Origin: Astropecten irregularis
Taxonomy: Eukaryota; Echinodermata; Asteroidea; Paxillosida; Astropectinidae
NCBI GenBank assembly: GCA_963971285.1
Contig: OZ020258.1
Coordinates: 13,226,614-13,290,613 of the forward strand
DNA: 64,000 nucleotides
Direction: 5' to 3'
Shown: in pieces, positions 33,401 to 48,400 of the stretch
Layout of the letters: every line of letters begins with the position of its first letter
How positions within the stretch are numbered: position 1 is the stretch's first letter
The notes under the pieces: model-generated
What the model was told of the DNA's origin: nothing
Databases searched by the model: none
Seen by the model: the letters and a program-made list of their open reading frames with translations, nothing else
Translations under genes and position numbers: made by a program

Positions 33401-36400
33401 TTTTATTTTGCCCGTGTCCCCTAAGAGGCACCATAGGAAAACTATTATGGTCATTGGCTTAAAGTAAGGGCAAGTAACTAATTTAAAGAAATGAATATGC
33501 ATGAGAGAGATCTGATTTCGCTAGACTGCTTGCTTCTTTAATACTCGTGATTATATGTATTTATGTTAATCAGAGAATTGTTGTTCTTGTTCGTCTCGTT
33601 TTCTTTTGAAGGGAATATTTCTCCTATTTAACGTAAATAGTTATTCTAAATGGCATGCTATTTTGAAGAATCAGCACAGCATGTAGTATCTTTCCATAAA
33701 CGATTGTATGTGTACTTTTTGTTATGACGACTGAATAGAGACTAACACAGTTGTACACATGCGCAATACAGCAACAACCAGTCCGGTTGGTATTCACACG
33801 TATGAGCCCATTCATGCCTCAAGATTAGGGCCTAGTTGACTATTGGGGTCACCACCAACATAGGGCTGGATGGCTCAGTTGGTAGAGCGCCTGTACGGTA
33901 TTCAGGAGGTCGCCGGTTCGAATCCCGCTCCAGTCAATTTTTCTTTGTTCACTTTTCAATGACTTAAAAAACTAACCGTTAGAGTGCGCGCTTCGTATTC
34001 AATGTGTGTGCTCTCGGCACTCTGGCACAGACGCACAGCCGCCATTTTAGTTGGGGTGACTGAGCAACCGCAGTACAGTCCAAAAACGGTACACGTATGT
34101 TACTCGGAGAACTGCGCGCACTGCGTGACGCGACATATATTTTTATGCACAGTGCTGCGCGCACGAACCGGGGTAAGAATATGTAGGCCTACGCACAATT
34201 TGAAACGGACGCGCGCGTTTTCCCTTGTTTCCTTAATGCAATGGCACTGGCCATGGTTCGAGCAACACGCGCAGAGTGCACACTCTAGTTTTTTATTTAA
34301 CTCTATGGAAAAATGGCTACCGCTGCATACACAGGTTTACACTTCGAAAAGTGCGCATCCGTGATAGTGCCTCGTTTTGAAGTCGCGATCAAAACCGCTA
34401 AAGTGTAAACCCGTGTATTCAGGTATTGTCTTCGACAATGGACTGGTTTACAGTATTTTTGAAAAGTGCGCATGCGTGGAAGTGCCTTGTTTTGAAGTTG
34501 CGATCAAAATCTAAGATGGCCACCAAGTTGTTAACTCGTGTATTCAAAGTGTATCATTGTAAATTTGTTGGTAAAAAAACACTGAAAATCTCACTTGCAG
34601 ATATGCTATTAAACACAGTGTACAAGTGAGATTGAAGTTCATCATGGCTTGCATCCAATTAAGTTCTTGGACTTGGAGGAAACCCTGTTTCCGTAATTGC
34701 CAATGGCCGTCAGTGGAATTCTTTCCGCCTAGCCCCCTGACATACCTGGCTGACTCGCCCCCCCCCCCCCCCCCCCCCCCTAGCATGCCTAGCTGACTCG
34801 CCCCCCTGACCAACTTGCCCTCTCCCCGACTTTTGTGTTTTTGTCATTATGACAATGTTTTTGTGACTCGTTGAGATAAAATAACTAAGTTAACTATTAA
34901 CAGTTAACGTAAGGCCTATTTTTTGTTTTATTCTTTGATAATGATGATCTATTAATTTTTTTTTCTAACATATTTTGTTATCGTTTTGTTTTAAAATGTC
35001 TGGCTTTTTGTTGACATTTTTTGTTGACTTGTTTTTATTATGACAATTTTATTTTGCTCGATGGTTTGTTTTAACATGGTTTTAAGTGTTATTGTTCACC
35101 ACAACTTGTGGTTGATTGTTGTTCTTGTGGTTTTTGGTTGTGGTTATTATTGATTGTTGTGGTTGTTGTGGTTGTGCTTAAATTACTTTCCACTAGGCCT
35201 AGGGTCAGGACCTAGTTTTTCATTGGTTTATGTGGTTGGACTGCTACGTTGAGCAAAAAATGATTTTGAAATTTATATGAGTTTAAGGTTGAGGAAAGGT
35301 TGAGAAAATCATAATTACTTCAATACAAGTAATAAACCGCCACAAACTGCTTATCTCCTTTCCTACATGTACCTGTGGCAGGATCTTTCTCAAAGGCTTT
35401 CTTGGAAGTTGGAGTTAGGAAAAGGAGGACCCGGCGTTTCGATCTAAGCAGGATCAAATGATATCTTTCTCAAAGTCAAAGGTTTGAGAAAGATCCTGCC
35501 AGTGCTAAGTGCTGATAGAAACTTCAGGTCCTCCTAGCTCCGAGTATATTTAAATAAAATTAAGACTAGTACCACAAGAAATGAACAATTGTTTATTTCT
35601 AGATTGCAAATTATACAAATGTACTATTTTCAGTACGGCTGTGCCTTTGACACATGTTTGAGTTTGACACCGTAATATTTTTTCTACCCAAATTTTCCAC
35701 CATAAAAATATATTAAAGCAGATTATTTCCAAAACATGCAAAAGTAGCTATAACATTTAAAAGTATTTAGATCTAATTGATGATTACAAGATTTCGTATG
35801 AGATTGTCCATCTACATTTGTTTAAATAAAGTAATCTAATGCGATGAAATTTAAAAATGACTAGCTATCGCAGATGTGTGAGAATTCAGCTTTTAGCTGA
35901 TTTCGGCTTTGTTGGTTTAGATTTTGACTCAGAATTTCAGCTTTTTTGTACACGTACTCTGTATTGAAAGGTATTGGAACTTAATTTCAGCTTTTGTCTT
36001 GCTGTTTTCAGCTTTTTTTTGTGTGTGACCACTCACACACCTGCTATTGACCACTCTATTTAATAAACAAATTTGTTTTAAGCAAGATGGGACAGATAAG
36101 ACGTGTATGTAGTTGTATCAGTGCAGATTCTCAAAATAAAATGTACATATATCTGTACGGTGTTCAGGAGGTTGCCATTTTCGAAACCCGCAACAGTAAA
36201 TTTGTCTTTGTTCACTTTTCAATGACTTTAAATTCAGTCAGTTCCCTTGTGGCTATTTGATGATTGATTATGTTAATTAAAAAGCCATCCTCTTTGAGTG
36301 ATCCACCATGTACCCTTCCAAGGTTGCAGCATTGCTGCGTGTATCTGTGAAATGATCCCTGGGATATGGCGATGTGTACGTGGTTTCATGGATTCCGACT

Positions 36401-39400
36401 GCCAAACGAACAAAGATAATTGACTATTGGGAACAGCACCAACGTAGCGCTCGATAGCTCAGTTGGTAGAGTGCCTGTGCGGAATTCAGGAGGTCGCCTG
36501 TTCGAATCCCACTCCAGTCAGTTTTTCTTTGTTCACTTTTCAATGATTTTAAATTCAGTCAGTTTCCCTTGTGGTTATTTGATGAGTAAAATCTATCTTG
36601 ATTCTTGACTTTGTGATGATAGCGCTAGCAGTAATGATGACACCTTTGATAGCAGCATAGGCTCTACACCCAGTTCACCATCTAAGACAAGGCAGAGGAC
36701 TACATCAACAGGCAGCATGCCAACCAACGTGCTGAAGACCACAAAGAATAGAACCATTTACACAGCGGGTAGGCCGCCCTGGTACGACTCTCATGGCGAA
36801 ATGAAGGAGGCATTTGTCATTGGTAAGATCGAAGACTCGGCCATCATTTATGTCTTTATAATATAAATCATAGGGCGTTTACGAAACAGAGGCTCAGGCT
36901 CCAGCTCCATTTCATGAATCTATTCTACAAAATATAGAGGCTTTTGGCAGCGGTTTGGAACTGTAGATTCTCTGGTGTGAAAAGGGAAAAAACACAACCT
37001 ATATATTTTCAGCATCTGAGCCTGAGCCGCCGTTTCATAAACGCTCCTAGGCTCTTTCAGAAATGTTGGTTTTGGCTGTGGCTTTGGCTTTGGGTCTTTT
37101 TCCAAAGGTGTCATTTATCAGGAATGATTCTGATCTTAAGATATATTTTTCCTCACTTAAATTCCAGTACAAAAAATAGACTCAAATTGGATTTTCAGGC
37201 TTTTTTATTTTTTTTATTTTTTTTTTACACTATTTGTTTTATGCTTCACAAAATCACAGCCATTATTTTGGCCAATCACCCTCAAGCAGTCAAGATTTGA
37301 TCAAGTGGGAAAAGTCCTTTTGGCTGATTCAGTGTAGCTTGGGATACTCCAACCTCAGTGATATCAGGGTGACTGAATTTATAAGACTTAAAGCAATTTA
37401 CAAAGCAGAGGCTCAGGCTCCGTCTCAGGCTCCATTTCATGAATCCATTCTAAAATAATGGGTATCAAAACAGAGGCTTTTGGCTGCGGTGTTGAAATAG
37501 ATTCTCTGGTTTGAAAAGGAAAACAGAGTTTCAGCTTCAATGAAAAACAACAACCTATATTTTCAGCATATGGCTGTCAGAGCTGGAGCCTGAGCTTAAT
37601 CCTCCGTTTCGTAAATGCCCTTAGTGTGAGTTGTGATGAGATTGATTGTCCTTTCACAGCAATGGTAATCAACAGCGCATATAAACCTTTGTGCACGGCT
37701 GTCTTTACTGCACAAATTACATTTGTAATTGATTGTATTATCCTAGTGCTACATTATTGATCTATAATTTGTACAGGTTTGTGTGGTGGCAGTGCATCAG
37801 GTAAAACAACAGTGGCTAATAGGATCATCGAGGCCCTGGATGTTCCGTGGGTCAGCCTACTGTCATTGGACTCTTTCTATAAGGTGATTACAGTTTCTAG
37901 TGGTTTTATCAAAGGATCAAAAGAGGTAGGGTTGTGGTGACACCATGTACATGTAATCTCTTCTGTGAGAGTGTGTGGTTCTGAGAAGAACCGATTTGAT
38001 GTTTTTTCTCTCGACATTCCAAACAGTGTGCTCTGTTCGGTTTCAGGAGAATGACTGGTTGTCTGACTTGGAGAATGCTGGTAATAAGGATGCACTGGAC
38101 TGGACTGCGTCCCCCAAGTCAGGCAACCAGTTACTCTCCTGAGGATGAACAGAGCACACTGTTCGGAACATCGAGATAATCCATCGGTTCTTCTCAGAAC
38201 CACACACTCTCACAGAAGAGATTACATGGTGTCACCGCAAACCTACCTTATTTTACTTGTAGTTCTTTCCAGTGTTGGAGTAGAGTCCTCAGATCCGAGT
38301 ACAGAGTGCTCTGAGTTCTCCGAGTATTTCAAGGTCTGAGTACTAGTCCGAATACATTGCTGTCGAGTCGAAGTCCTAAGTATCGAGTCTGAGTACATTC
38401 AAGGTCGAGTACAGGGCCGAGTTCAAGTCCACGTCCGCGTACAGAACCAACGCACAATGTCAAAAATTGCATTTTGTTTCTCAAAGATGTTCATAATTGG
38501 ATGTTGTGCCACTCTTTTCAGAAATTAATGTTTTTCAAACCTTGCAAATGACACTGTGCTGCTTACTCCATTTGATACTAAACTCCCGATGATCTTCATA
38601 CTCGTATTGTATAATTTATCATACCGGCAACATTATCAACCGTGAAACTGTAAGGAAAATGAAATTTGCACTAAATGGTTGAGTACTCCCAAGTACCCAC
38701 CTGTAATCTTTCAAGCATTGTTCATGTACAGTGTTTTCTTGCATGAGAAAAATCAGCTGACAACTGACTGATTTCCAGGAAAAATGGCATGAAATGCAAA
38801 TTGCAAATGTTTGTTTTTGGCTTGACGGTTGATCCTGAAATTGTATTGAACACAGAATGGCCAAAGCACGCAAGATTTAATCTACAAACATTCTCAAATT
38901 TCAGAACAGATCTGACAAAAGGTGGATTTGGGGTGAACTTTCAAGCTTGCCCTTTTTCACACACTGAAAAGACCAAGTTTATTTGTTCATTTGGGCCTTC
39001 ACCAAGGTCCATAACGGGACAACATCTTTTGAAATAAGACATCAGGAATCCATATTGATTTACATTGTGCAACCTATGCGACTTGTGCCTCATTTTGTCA
39101 TGGTAACCTGCATGTTCATAAGGATGTTCTCTCATAGATGTCTTATGTATTAATTGGCCATTGTTTTATAGGTATTGAATGAGCAACAACATGTAAGAGC
39201 CAACGAGAACGAGTACAACTTTGACCACCCTGACGCTTTCGACTACGGCCTGCTCATTCAGACACTCAAAAAGTTAAAAGAGGGCAAATGCGTTGAGGTA
39301 AGTCACTTTTGAATATGTAAACAGAGGTCAAAGGTCACACAAAATAAGACAAAAAAGTCCAATCAAAAGTCCATACTCTCATTACTGTAAACCTACCGTG

Positions 39401-42400
39401 ACCTTGATAAGATGTAACTTAAAAATAGCATATTTTCTTTTAGAAATGCACAATTTATTTTGACGTTTTGGTGTCTTGCAGGTACCAATTTATGACTTCA
39501 ATACCCACGCAAGAAGGAAAGAGAAGGTAATATACATTTTATTCTTTTTGGAGTCCACTGTTAATGGACCCCAGCTCTATGGTAATTACTGACTGACTTC
39601 CATGGGTCATATTGTTCATGATTGCACTTCTTAAGCCTATTTGTATGTTTAAGAATTGTGATCAGCAGTGATCCTAACCAGTGTTGGAGTCGAGTCCACA
39701 ACCTCCGAGGCCAAGGCCAAGGCCGAGTCATGGGTCTCCAAGGCCAAAGCCAAGGCCACGGTCACGAGCATTCGAGACCGAGGCCAAGGCCACCGTGTCC
39801 GAGGGGAGGCCAAAGCCAAGGCCGAGTCATGAGCATTCCAGACCGAGGCTGAGGCCAAGGCCTCAGCCTCCGAGGCCAAGGCCTCAGTGTCCGAGGCCAA
39901 GGCAGGTTGTTTAGTGCACACACAAGATATGTAGGATTTTTTTTTTACTCGGAAATCATCAGATTTTCATATAAACTTATTGCTTCACCCCCCAAACTTT
40001 GTTTGTGTTACATACTGTCTAGTGCGACGATCCACGTTTGAATTGTTGGAGAGTCCAGACTCAAAATGTGCAGGGTGAAGATTCAACTGCGAAAACCTTA
40101 AATAAGTGTTGGGAAATTGAGTCCAAACTGGCGGCCTTGAACTGGTCTCGGCCCATTTTCCGAGGTCAGGAGGTGCCGAGTCCAAGGCCATCCAAAATCG
40201 GCTAGTTTTGCCATTAAGTCAGACTGTATGTTTGTGTTTTATAAATTGATCTTGTTGTATGTCTTGCAGAAAACCATCTATGGAGCCAATGTTATCATAT
40301 TTGAGGGCATATTGTCCTTTGCAAAGAAAGAACTTGTGGATGTAAGTACATTACTGTATATTCTGTTTGAAGATTTTATTAATGGAAGGACCTTGAATTA
40401 GGCTCTGACTCGGGCTCCGGCTCCATTTCGTGAATCCATTATAAAATAATGGGTATCAAAATAGAGGCTTTTGGCTGTGGTTGAGAAGTATATTCTCTGG
40501 TTTGAAAAGGAAAACAGAGCTTCAGCTCCAATGAAAAACCACAACCTATATTTTCAACATATCAGGGATTTAAGAGTTCCGGAAATTTACGGATTTCCAG
40601 AAATGGCGTAATTAAAAATCAGTTTCCGGAAATGACAAATTGTTGTTTTCGACTGCGCTGCAATAATTCGCTGTGCCAATGCGCCGCGCTTGTTCATTTT
40701 GAGAGTAAAATAAAAACAATAATAAAGCATATCGTCTGGCTCCGTGTTTTGTGTACACATGTTTAAATGGGGCTAAATAGGGCAGGAAACAGACCTTACC
40801 GATAGCGCCCTCTGTTGACTATCAAACTGAATAGTCTGGTTCCATATAATTTTTGTCGCGTTAATGAATACAGTCGAACCTCATTAATACGAGCTCTCTT
40901 AAGACGAGATCTCGGTTAAGACGAGCATATCACGCCGGTCCCGACCGAGTTGTGCACGTTTCTATGGGGAAATATTTGCTTAATACGAGCACTGATAATA
41001 CGAAAAACCTTTTAATATGAGCGTTTTTGGCTGACCCAGTTGCCTGAAAGTCATTGTAAATAACCCATTCAATACGAGGATTTTTTAATCTGGCTTCTTT
41101 TGGAATCGAATCTTTGTACAGATTAATCAAAATCCCACCACCATCAAGTCGCCGTTGTTTCATGTTGCCGAAAGCTAAATTCACTGCAGCACTAATGCCC
41201 ACTAATCCCCTCCTGCGGTTTTACCATGGCTTGCCAAGTGGAAAGTGTAAACAAAAAACAGACAATGTACGGCGCGTCGTATTTTAGTTTTATTGTGCGT
41301 GATCAACATGGTTTTTTTTTGGGCTGTCACGAAAGTCAAAACCCGACCGAGGAAAACGGCGAGGTCTTCCATTTTGTCGATTCGTTTTCGTAAGGAGAAA
41401 AACTTCTTCATTTTTTCTTTCAAAAATCAAACCAAAGTCCACGCTAATTTCCAGACAATTTTACCTTAGTGATGACTTGTAAAAAGGATTTTGGTCACAA
41501 CAAATTCTTCAAAGTGTAGCCAACATGTATCCGAACAAAATAATATTCCATGAACGCACCGATACGATCTGACTGCGGCCCGACCAATCGACCGATGTTA
41601 CAGCTACACGTGGTCACCATGCACGTGATCGGATATTATGTGGCTAAACTGCAGCATGGGTTTCGTTCATGCAATGCTTCCGCTGATTGGTCACCGGTAC
41701 GACATAGCGCAAATTCTGTGATTGGCTACATAGAGGGGAGAGAAAAAAAAACAGATGTTGGGCTGCTAAAAAAAAACGACATCTTAAAAAAAAAACCACC
41801 ATGAACGCACTTAGTAATTTAAGTTAAAAAGGGTGCCCTCTCGTGTCCATCAAAATATCGCTGGTTCCCTGCGGTGCACATTGCTTCATACTGCACACAT
41901 TGTTTGGTAACCAACTTGTCTGAACGTGCGGTGCTAACGTTCGTCGCCGTCATCCACTCGCAATTTTCATGTCGTTTTCGTGCCGTCATTATTTTGATCA
42001 TTACATATTTATGTACTTGGTTTTTATTATTCTTACATATTGTAATTAAATCCCTTTTACATCTGTAACAATTCAACAAAATGAAATTTATCAATCAAAT
42101 TTATTAAGTATAAATTACTTCTAAAATGTAAACACGACTTGACACGTAATTATGGGTTACCAGAGGGATAGTGCATGCTGTATGTGCCGTGTTACTGCAC
42201 ACACGTGCATTTCGATTGACAAAATATGGATCCCGCATAATACGAGGCCCCGTTTAATACGAGCATTTTCGGTAGGTCCCGGCGACCTCGTATTAACGAG
42301 GTTCGACTGTACATTGGGATGTGGGTACTAAGCCACTCTCCGACTGACGCGCACGCGCTTCGTATAGATCGGCCTACATCGATCGAAATAGCAACCGCAC

Positions 42401-45400
42401 ATGTCAAAATGACTTTGAATGTTAGAAATAAAAAACAGAAGGAAGACATCGAGACATCCACAAGGGACAAGCTTCCAAAACCTTTGATACAAATAAATGG
42501 AAAGAAGTGGGAACCCTAAACACTGAAGCCCGTGAAGGGCGCCTGCACCCTATGCCTTAAGTCTCTCGTCTCGGTCATGCAATTTATTGGCCATCAGTGA
42601 TTTTCGGGAAATGACTTCGTGGGTCACTTACATCCCTAACATATGGATGACAGGGATGAAGCCGGGGCCTGAGCCGGAGCCGAGATTTGGAAAAGGCTCC
42701 TGCTCAAAATTTCTGCCCTAAGTTTTTGCCCTATCCATGAAAGGCTTCATATATACCACTTACACCTGTGTCTTTCTCTTTAGATTATGGACCTGCGGAT
42801 ATTCGTCGACACGGACTCCGATATTCGGCTGGCGCGACGGCTGCGACGTGACATCTCAGAGAGGGGGCGGGACATAGAGGGCGTCCTTAAACAGTACAAC
42901 AAGTTTGTGAAGCCGTCGTTCGAACAATTCATCGAGCCGGCCATCCAGTACGCGGACATTGTTGTCCCAAGGGGTAAGTGTTTATAAGTCATTGAACAAG
43001 GAGAATGGGAGACTTTTGATTAACCATTGTTAACCTAAAGAGGGCGCCCTTCACTATTCTTGGGAAACGTGTCGTATTGCTTTTGTGAGCGAATATTCAT
43101 CATAAACACAATCGGTGTAAAATAAGCACATGAAAGTGCCTGGTACATACTGTGCAGTGCCCGGTTGTGGTGGCAGGGGAGGACATGAGTTCCCCATGGA
43201 CAAAGAAATGCAGAATCTGTGGAGATTGGCCATCAAAAGAGCGAGTTTCTAAAGATCATGGTGGTCGACGGCAAACATCATATTGTTTTGCGCACAAAGT
43301 TTTTACTTTGGCAAGCGAGACCTAGCACATTATTCCTCGCCAAACATAAGAATTCACTTCACTTTGTGTTTTCGGGCATTAAAATTGGGGTGAGTCGCTT
43401 TGTGAAGCTAAAAGTTATGGTGATTGTAAATGTCCTGAATTTATTGTTCACAGCATTTTCTTGCATCTTTTGGAGAGTTTTTGGACAGTTGCCGTACTTA
43501 AAGTGTGTACAAAAGTTATCAGGAGAACGGTTGTTTGCTGCCCTCTTTCGACAGCCCGCTCCAAAAGTCTCCCATTGACTTGAGTGGGATTCAAGCCTGC
43601 GACCTCCAGAATACTGTACTGGTGCTCTACCAACTGATCTATCCAGCCTTTGGCTACGTTGGAACATCCAGATTTGACATACCACTATTAAACCTTGTAG
43701 CCGCACATAGTGTTAAACATAGAGCACTGCATGACCAAAGTCCGAAAACTTAAATTACGGAGCTGACTTCAATATGACAAGCTGATCAGCCATCCATCCA
43801 AGCCTGTATGTATGGATTAGTGGTGAGGAGTAACAATTGAAGAAAAGTGTGTTGCTCAAGGAAACGTGACCTATGATGCACTGGCTGAACACAATTACAC
43901 ATCCCGAAGACTGCTGCCATGCAAATTATTAGACACTTACCATTCATTCATGCGCAATCTTAATTTTCTTCTAAACACAAAAATAGCACAAATTTGTGCT
44001 ATTTTTGAAACATTTGGGGCCGATTTCATAAAGCTCTGCGACGCATCGCAAATCGAGATTATGAAATCGGCCCCAAATGTATCAAAAATAGCACAAATTT
44101 GACGCATCGCATCTATGCGGTGAGTCCATAGAGAAAGGATGCGTCTTAACTCTGCGATGCGTCGTAAGTTTTATGAAATCGGCCCACGGAACTATTTGTC
44201 TCTGAAAAGCCGATGCGTGTTGGGTTGAAACCCCACTGTTAACTATTAAGCCTAAACAAAACAAAGTTACAAATACACTTACTATAAAAATATAAACAAT
44301 AGTTTACAGTATATTACAACGGCAAGCCTTGAAATTATCAGAGGTTACGGAGGCCATGGCCTTTGTTGCCCGAATCTTGGCCTTCGTGCCCCTTCAAATG
44401 CTTCCATAGACATTATGATTTTCCAATGGAAGTGCCCCTTGCAATGGAAAAGTGGCCTTGCCCCTTTCAGAATCAAATTCAAGGCCTGCAACGGTTGTAA
44501 AACATTAGACCACTCAACCTCACAAAGCAACTTTTTTGAAATTTCGAAACACACATGCACTTTCCACTCGGTTTCTTTCATTGTAAATGAAGATTAAAAC
44601 CCTCAAATGACCAAACAATTTGTGTAAGTAGTGTGATTTTCATAAACACTTTGCTTTACACTCTTCCATTTCGTAGGAGCTGAAAATGATGTTGCTATGG
44701 AACTGATTGTGCAGCATGTGCATGACCAACTAGAAAAGGTGAAAATGTGTAAATATTTTTGAAATGTTTGAGATTCCTGTCATCATTTCCTGTGTTTGAC
44801 TTGTTTGGTTACTTCTGATGAAAGAATTAATTTGTCCAAAAAAGTGTCCCATTTGAGCTTACTTGGATGAAAACTCTAAACTGAACAATTATCATTGGGT
44901 CAAGGGATGGTTGGAATTTTGTAAAATGAAGCAAATGATTTGATTCGCCCTAGGTAATTGATCAAATATTTATATTAAATAACCAATACAAGTAATAATC
45001 TTCTGCAAACTTCTCTCCAACCAAAGTAATGACCTGAAATGTATCAAATGCTTGGAGTTGAAAAGTGAACAAAGTTAGGAGGGACTGATGTTTTGATCCT
45101 AGCAGAATATTACTCAAAGGCTTTGAGAAAGATTCTGCTAGGATGGAAACGTCAGGCCCTACTAACTCCAGGGGGAATATTGAATAAACTTGATACAGTG
45201 CAATTCCAAGCCAGTGATTCACTTAAAGGTATGATTGGAACAGAACCCACTCTTTGTCTGATCCAGCATGTACATGAAATTATAAACCTGTGAAAATTTG
45301 AGCTCAATGGGACACCTGAGTCACGAGAATATCTCGAAAACCTGACTCAATTTTTCTTAGAAAAAGAATGGTTTTGATCTTATCTGAGATCAAAAGTGTT

Positions 45401-48400
45401 TTCGGTCTTTGACTAATTTTTTGATACACATACCATTTCTGGTGGAAATATTTTAACAGCCTGTTTCTACCAACCTCATCTTCATACCCTGAAAGTTGTA
45501 CATAAATCTGTGAACATTTCTGTTTGGGTATGTTACCAATCCTGTACTGTACCTTTAATCATGAAGATTTTAATTTCCACGTACCCAACCACATAACCAG
45601 GATGTAGTCACTTCCAAAATTAATGATTTTATTTCTTCTTTGTTTTACAGCGAGGAATTATGTTTAGGTAAGTTGTATTTTGAAAATCTAACCATCCCAA
45701 ATATTGAACATTCATCCTTTGGTAGTGCAGAATTTTTGAAGGACATAGGTTCCACATGCCAAACATTGGCTCAGTCCTTTGGAAATGACGCAGGATTATA
45801 GAAATCAGGTGCTGTTATAAACCTTATTCACGGTGCATCCATCTTGTCACCTTCCTTCTATACCCGTTGGAAAAGATAACACCAATTCTAAAATGAAGAC
45901 AGGTAGCAGACTATTTGGAATCCAAGCCTTGTAATCTTTCACCTACAGTAGCAAGGCATTTGCTACTGTAGGTACCCATTTACACCTGAGTGAAGAGGAG
46001 CATTATGTGACAAAGCATCTTGACCAAAGATGCAATAGCGCTCCGCACTTGCGCTAAAAATAGCACCGGATCTCAGACAAACATTGCAACCATGCAAACG
46101 TGTGTGGGTGTGCGCGTGCATGTACACTATGTGTGTGAGACAATGTTTGTCTGACATCCAGGAATTTTGTGAAGTCACTATTGCGGAGCGCTATTGGCCA
46201 GGAGCTCAGCCAAGCCATATATCATCATTGTAGAGGAAATTTGTTTGTATTTTTATCTACCCAGATCCAAGTTACCCACGGCCCACGTCAACCAGCCCTT
46301 GCCAGAGACTCTTACAGTGATAGAAAACACAATTCAAGTCAAGGGACTTCACACGTTTATAAGGTTTGTGTTAAGGAATAATGTTTATCAGGGATGTGAT
46401 TTGTCAGGAAAAATTCCAATTTCGGGATTATTTTCCCTCAATGCCCTAGTAGCAAAGTATAGGAGACATTGATTTTTTGGAGATTTTGTATAATGTTTTT
46501 AAGGATTTTTACACTAGTCCAGTCACAGCCCTGGGGCCAATTTCATAGAGCAGCTTATAAGTACAAAATTTGCTTAAGCATGAAATGTCTTCCTTGATCA
46601 AACAAGATTGTACCAATTTTCATGTGATGTTAACTGCTTTTGACTTGTATTCAGTCATTGTTTGCTGCTAAGCATAACATTCACAAAGAGTTTTTGGTAA
46701 CAAACTGGTAACAAGGCTTTTGATTCTGAAGCAAATTGTTGGTGCTTAAGCAGCTCTTTGAAATTGGCCCCTGGCTTTTACGAAACTTTTCTTTATGTTA
46801 AATTGCAAAGCATATAAATAGAATGCGATGTTAATTTTGGTTAGCTGATAAGCCAGCACTTCATTCGAAGACAACTTGATTACAGTACAGTACAGGATTG
46901 GTAACGTACCCAAACAGAAATGTTCACAGATTTACGTATAACTTTCACGGTACGAAGATGGTGATTGTAGAAACACCGATAAAATTTGTGTGCCTGAAAT
47001 GGTGTATTTTTTCCTGAAATTAGTCTAATAAAGACCGAAAACAGTTTTGATCTTGGGGTAAGATCAAAACCTTTCTTCATGTTTTATAAGAAAAATTGAC
47101 TTGGGTTTTAATTATTTCCTCATGACTCAGATGTCCGATTGAGCTCCAATTTTCACAGATTTATTATTTCATGTACAATTCTACATGTTTGATTATAGAA
47201 AGTGTCAGTAATGTTCTGTGACCTTTAGGAATCGTGTATTGTACCTTTAATTCGAAGACAACTGTATTAATTCACACATATTGTAAATCATTGAAATGAA
47301 CTGTCCATTATTAAGTCATTGAAAAGTGAACAAAGAAAAATTTAATGGAGTGGGATTCGAACCGGCGACCTCCTGAACACCGTACAGGCGCTCTTCCAAC
47401 TGAGCTATCCAGCCCTACATTGGTGGTGTTCCCAATAGTCAGTTATCTTTGTTCGTTTGGCAGTCAGAAGCCACACACCGCCATATCCCAAGGATCATTT
47501 CAAGATACACGCAGCAATGATGCAACCAGTCAAATTCCCCTGTGGTTATTTGACATTATTAAGTCATTTTGTAGAATGCTGAAGTTATAATTGAATTTTG
47601 TTGGTTTTTCATCACTCAACAGGAACAAAGACACAAGTCGAGATGAGTTTATCTTCTACTCACAGAGACTGACTAGAATCCTGGTTGAGAGTGCACTCGC
47701 CCTGTTACCATTTGAGGTAAACTCATCAAAGTCTATACATGTAATTGTTAATCCTGGTTGAGAGTGCACTCGCATTGTTGCCATTCGAGGTAAACTCATC
47801 AAAGTCTATACATGTAATTGTTAATCCTGGTTGAGAGTGCACTCGCATTGTTACCATTCCAGGTAAACTCATCAAAGTCTATACATGTAATTGTTAATCC
47901 TGGTTGAGAGTGCACTCGCATTGTTACCATTCCAGGTAAACTCATCAAAGTCTATACATGTAATTGTTAATCCTGGTTGAGAGTGCACTCGCATTGTTAC
48001 CATTCCAGGTAAACTCATCAAAGTCTATACATGTAATTGTTAATCCTGGTTGAGAGTGCACTCGCATTGTTGCCATTCGAGGTAAACTCATCAAAGTCTA
48101 TACATGTAATTGTTAATCCTGGTTGAAAGTGCACTCCCATTGTTACCATTTGAGGTAAACTCATCAAAGTCTATACATGTAATTGTTAATCCTGGTTGAG
48201 AGTGCACTCGCATTTTTACCATTTGTGCGTAGACGCTTTGAAGCCATCTTGGGCGCTGTCATTTTGAATTTGTGTGCGTGTCTGTGGAACAAGAAAACTT
48301 TGACTGGAATGCCTGTCGAAGACACCATATGCAACGTGAAGTACGCGCGAACGGTACCGGTAGCGCATCTTCATGACGCTTGCAATCATTGCGTGACTGA

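Larger units (their letters stand above)
40392..42705. repeat. GAAACnnnGGCTCAGGCTC repeat split by a 2.1-kb nested insertion
   Basis: The left part (to 40572) and right part (from 42646, GAAGCCGGGGCCTGAGCCGG) belong to one palindromic repeat. The intact copies show the undisturbed CAGCATATGG site. Confidence 0.75.

Noticed and set aside
33862-33936. tRNA gene
   Set aside because: A and B boxes are good, but the same sequence with a fixed tail recurs many times in both orientations and the acceptor stem does not pair fully; it is a SINE head.
39622-39921. Repetitive Arg/Pro- and Ala/Leu-rich ORFs
   Set aside because: Products of the AGGCCAAGGCC minisatellite.
40930-41423. pogo-like transposase ORFs on the minus strand
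   Set aside because: Two short ORFs without DDE or helix-turn-helix signatures I could verify; the element is treated as non-autonomous.
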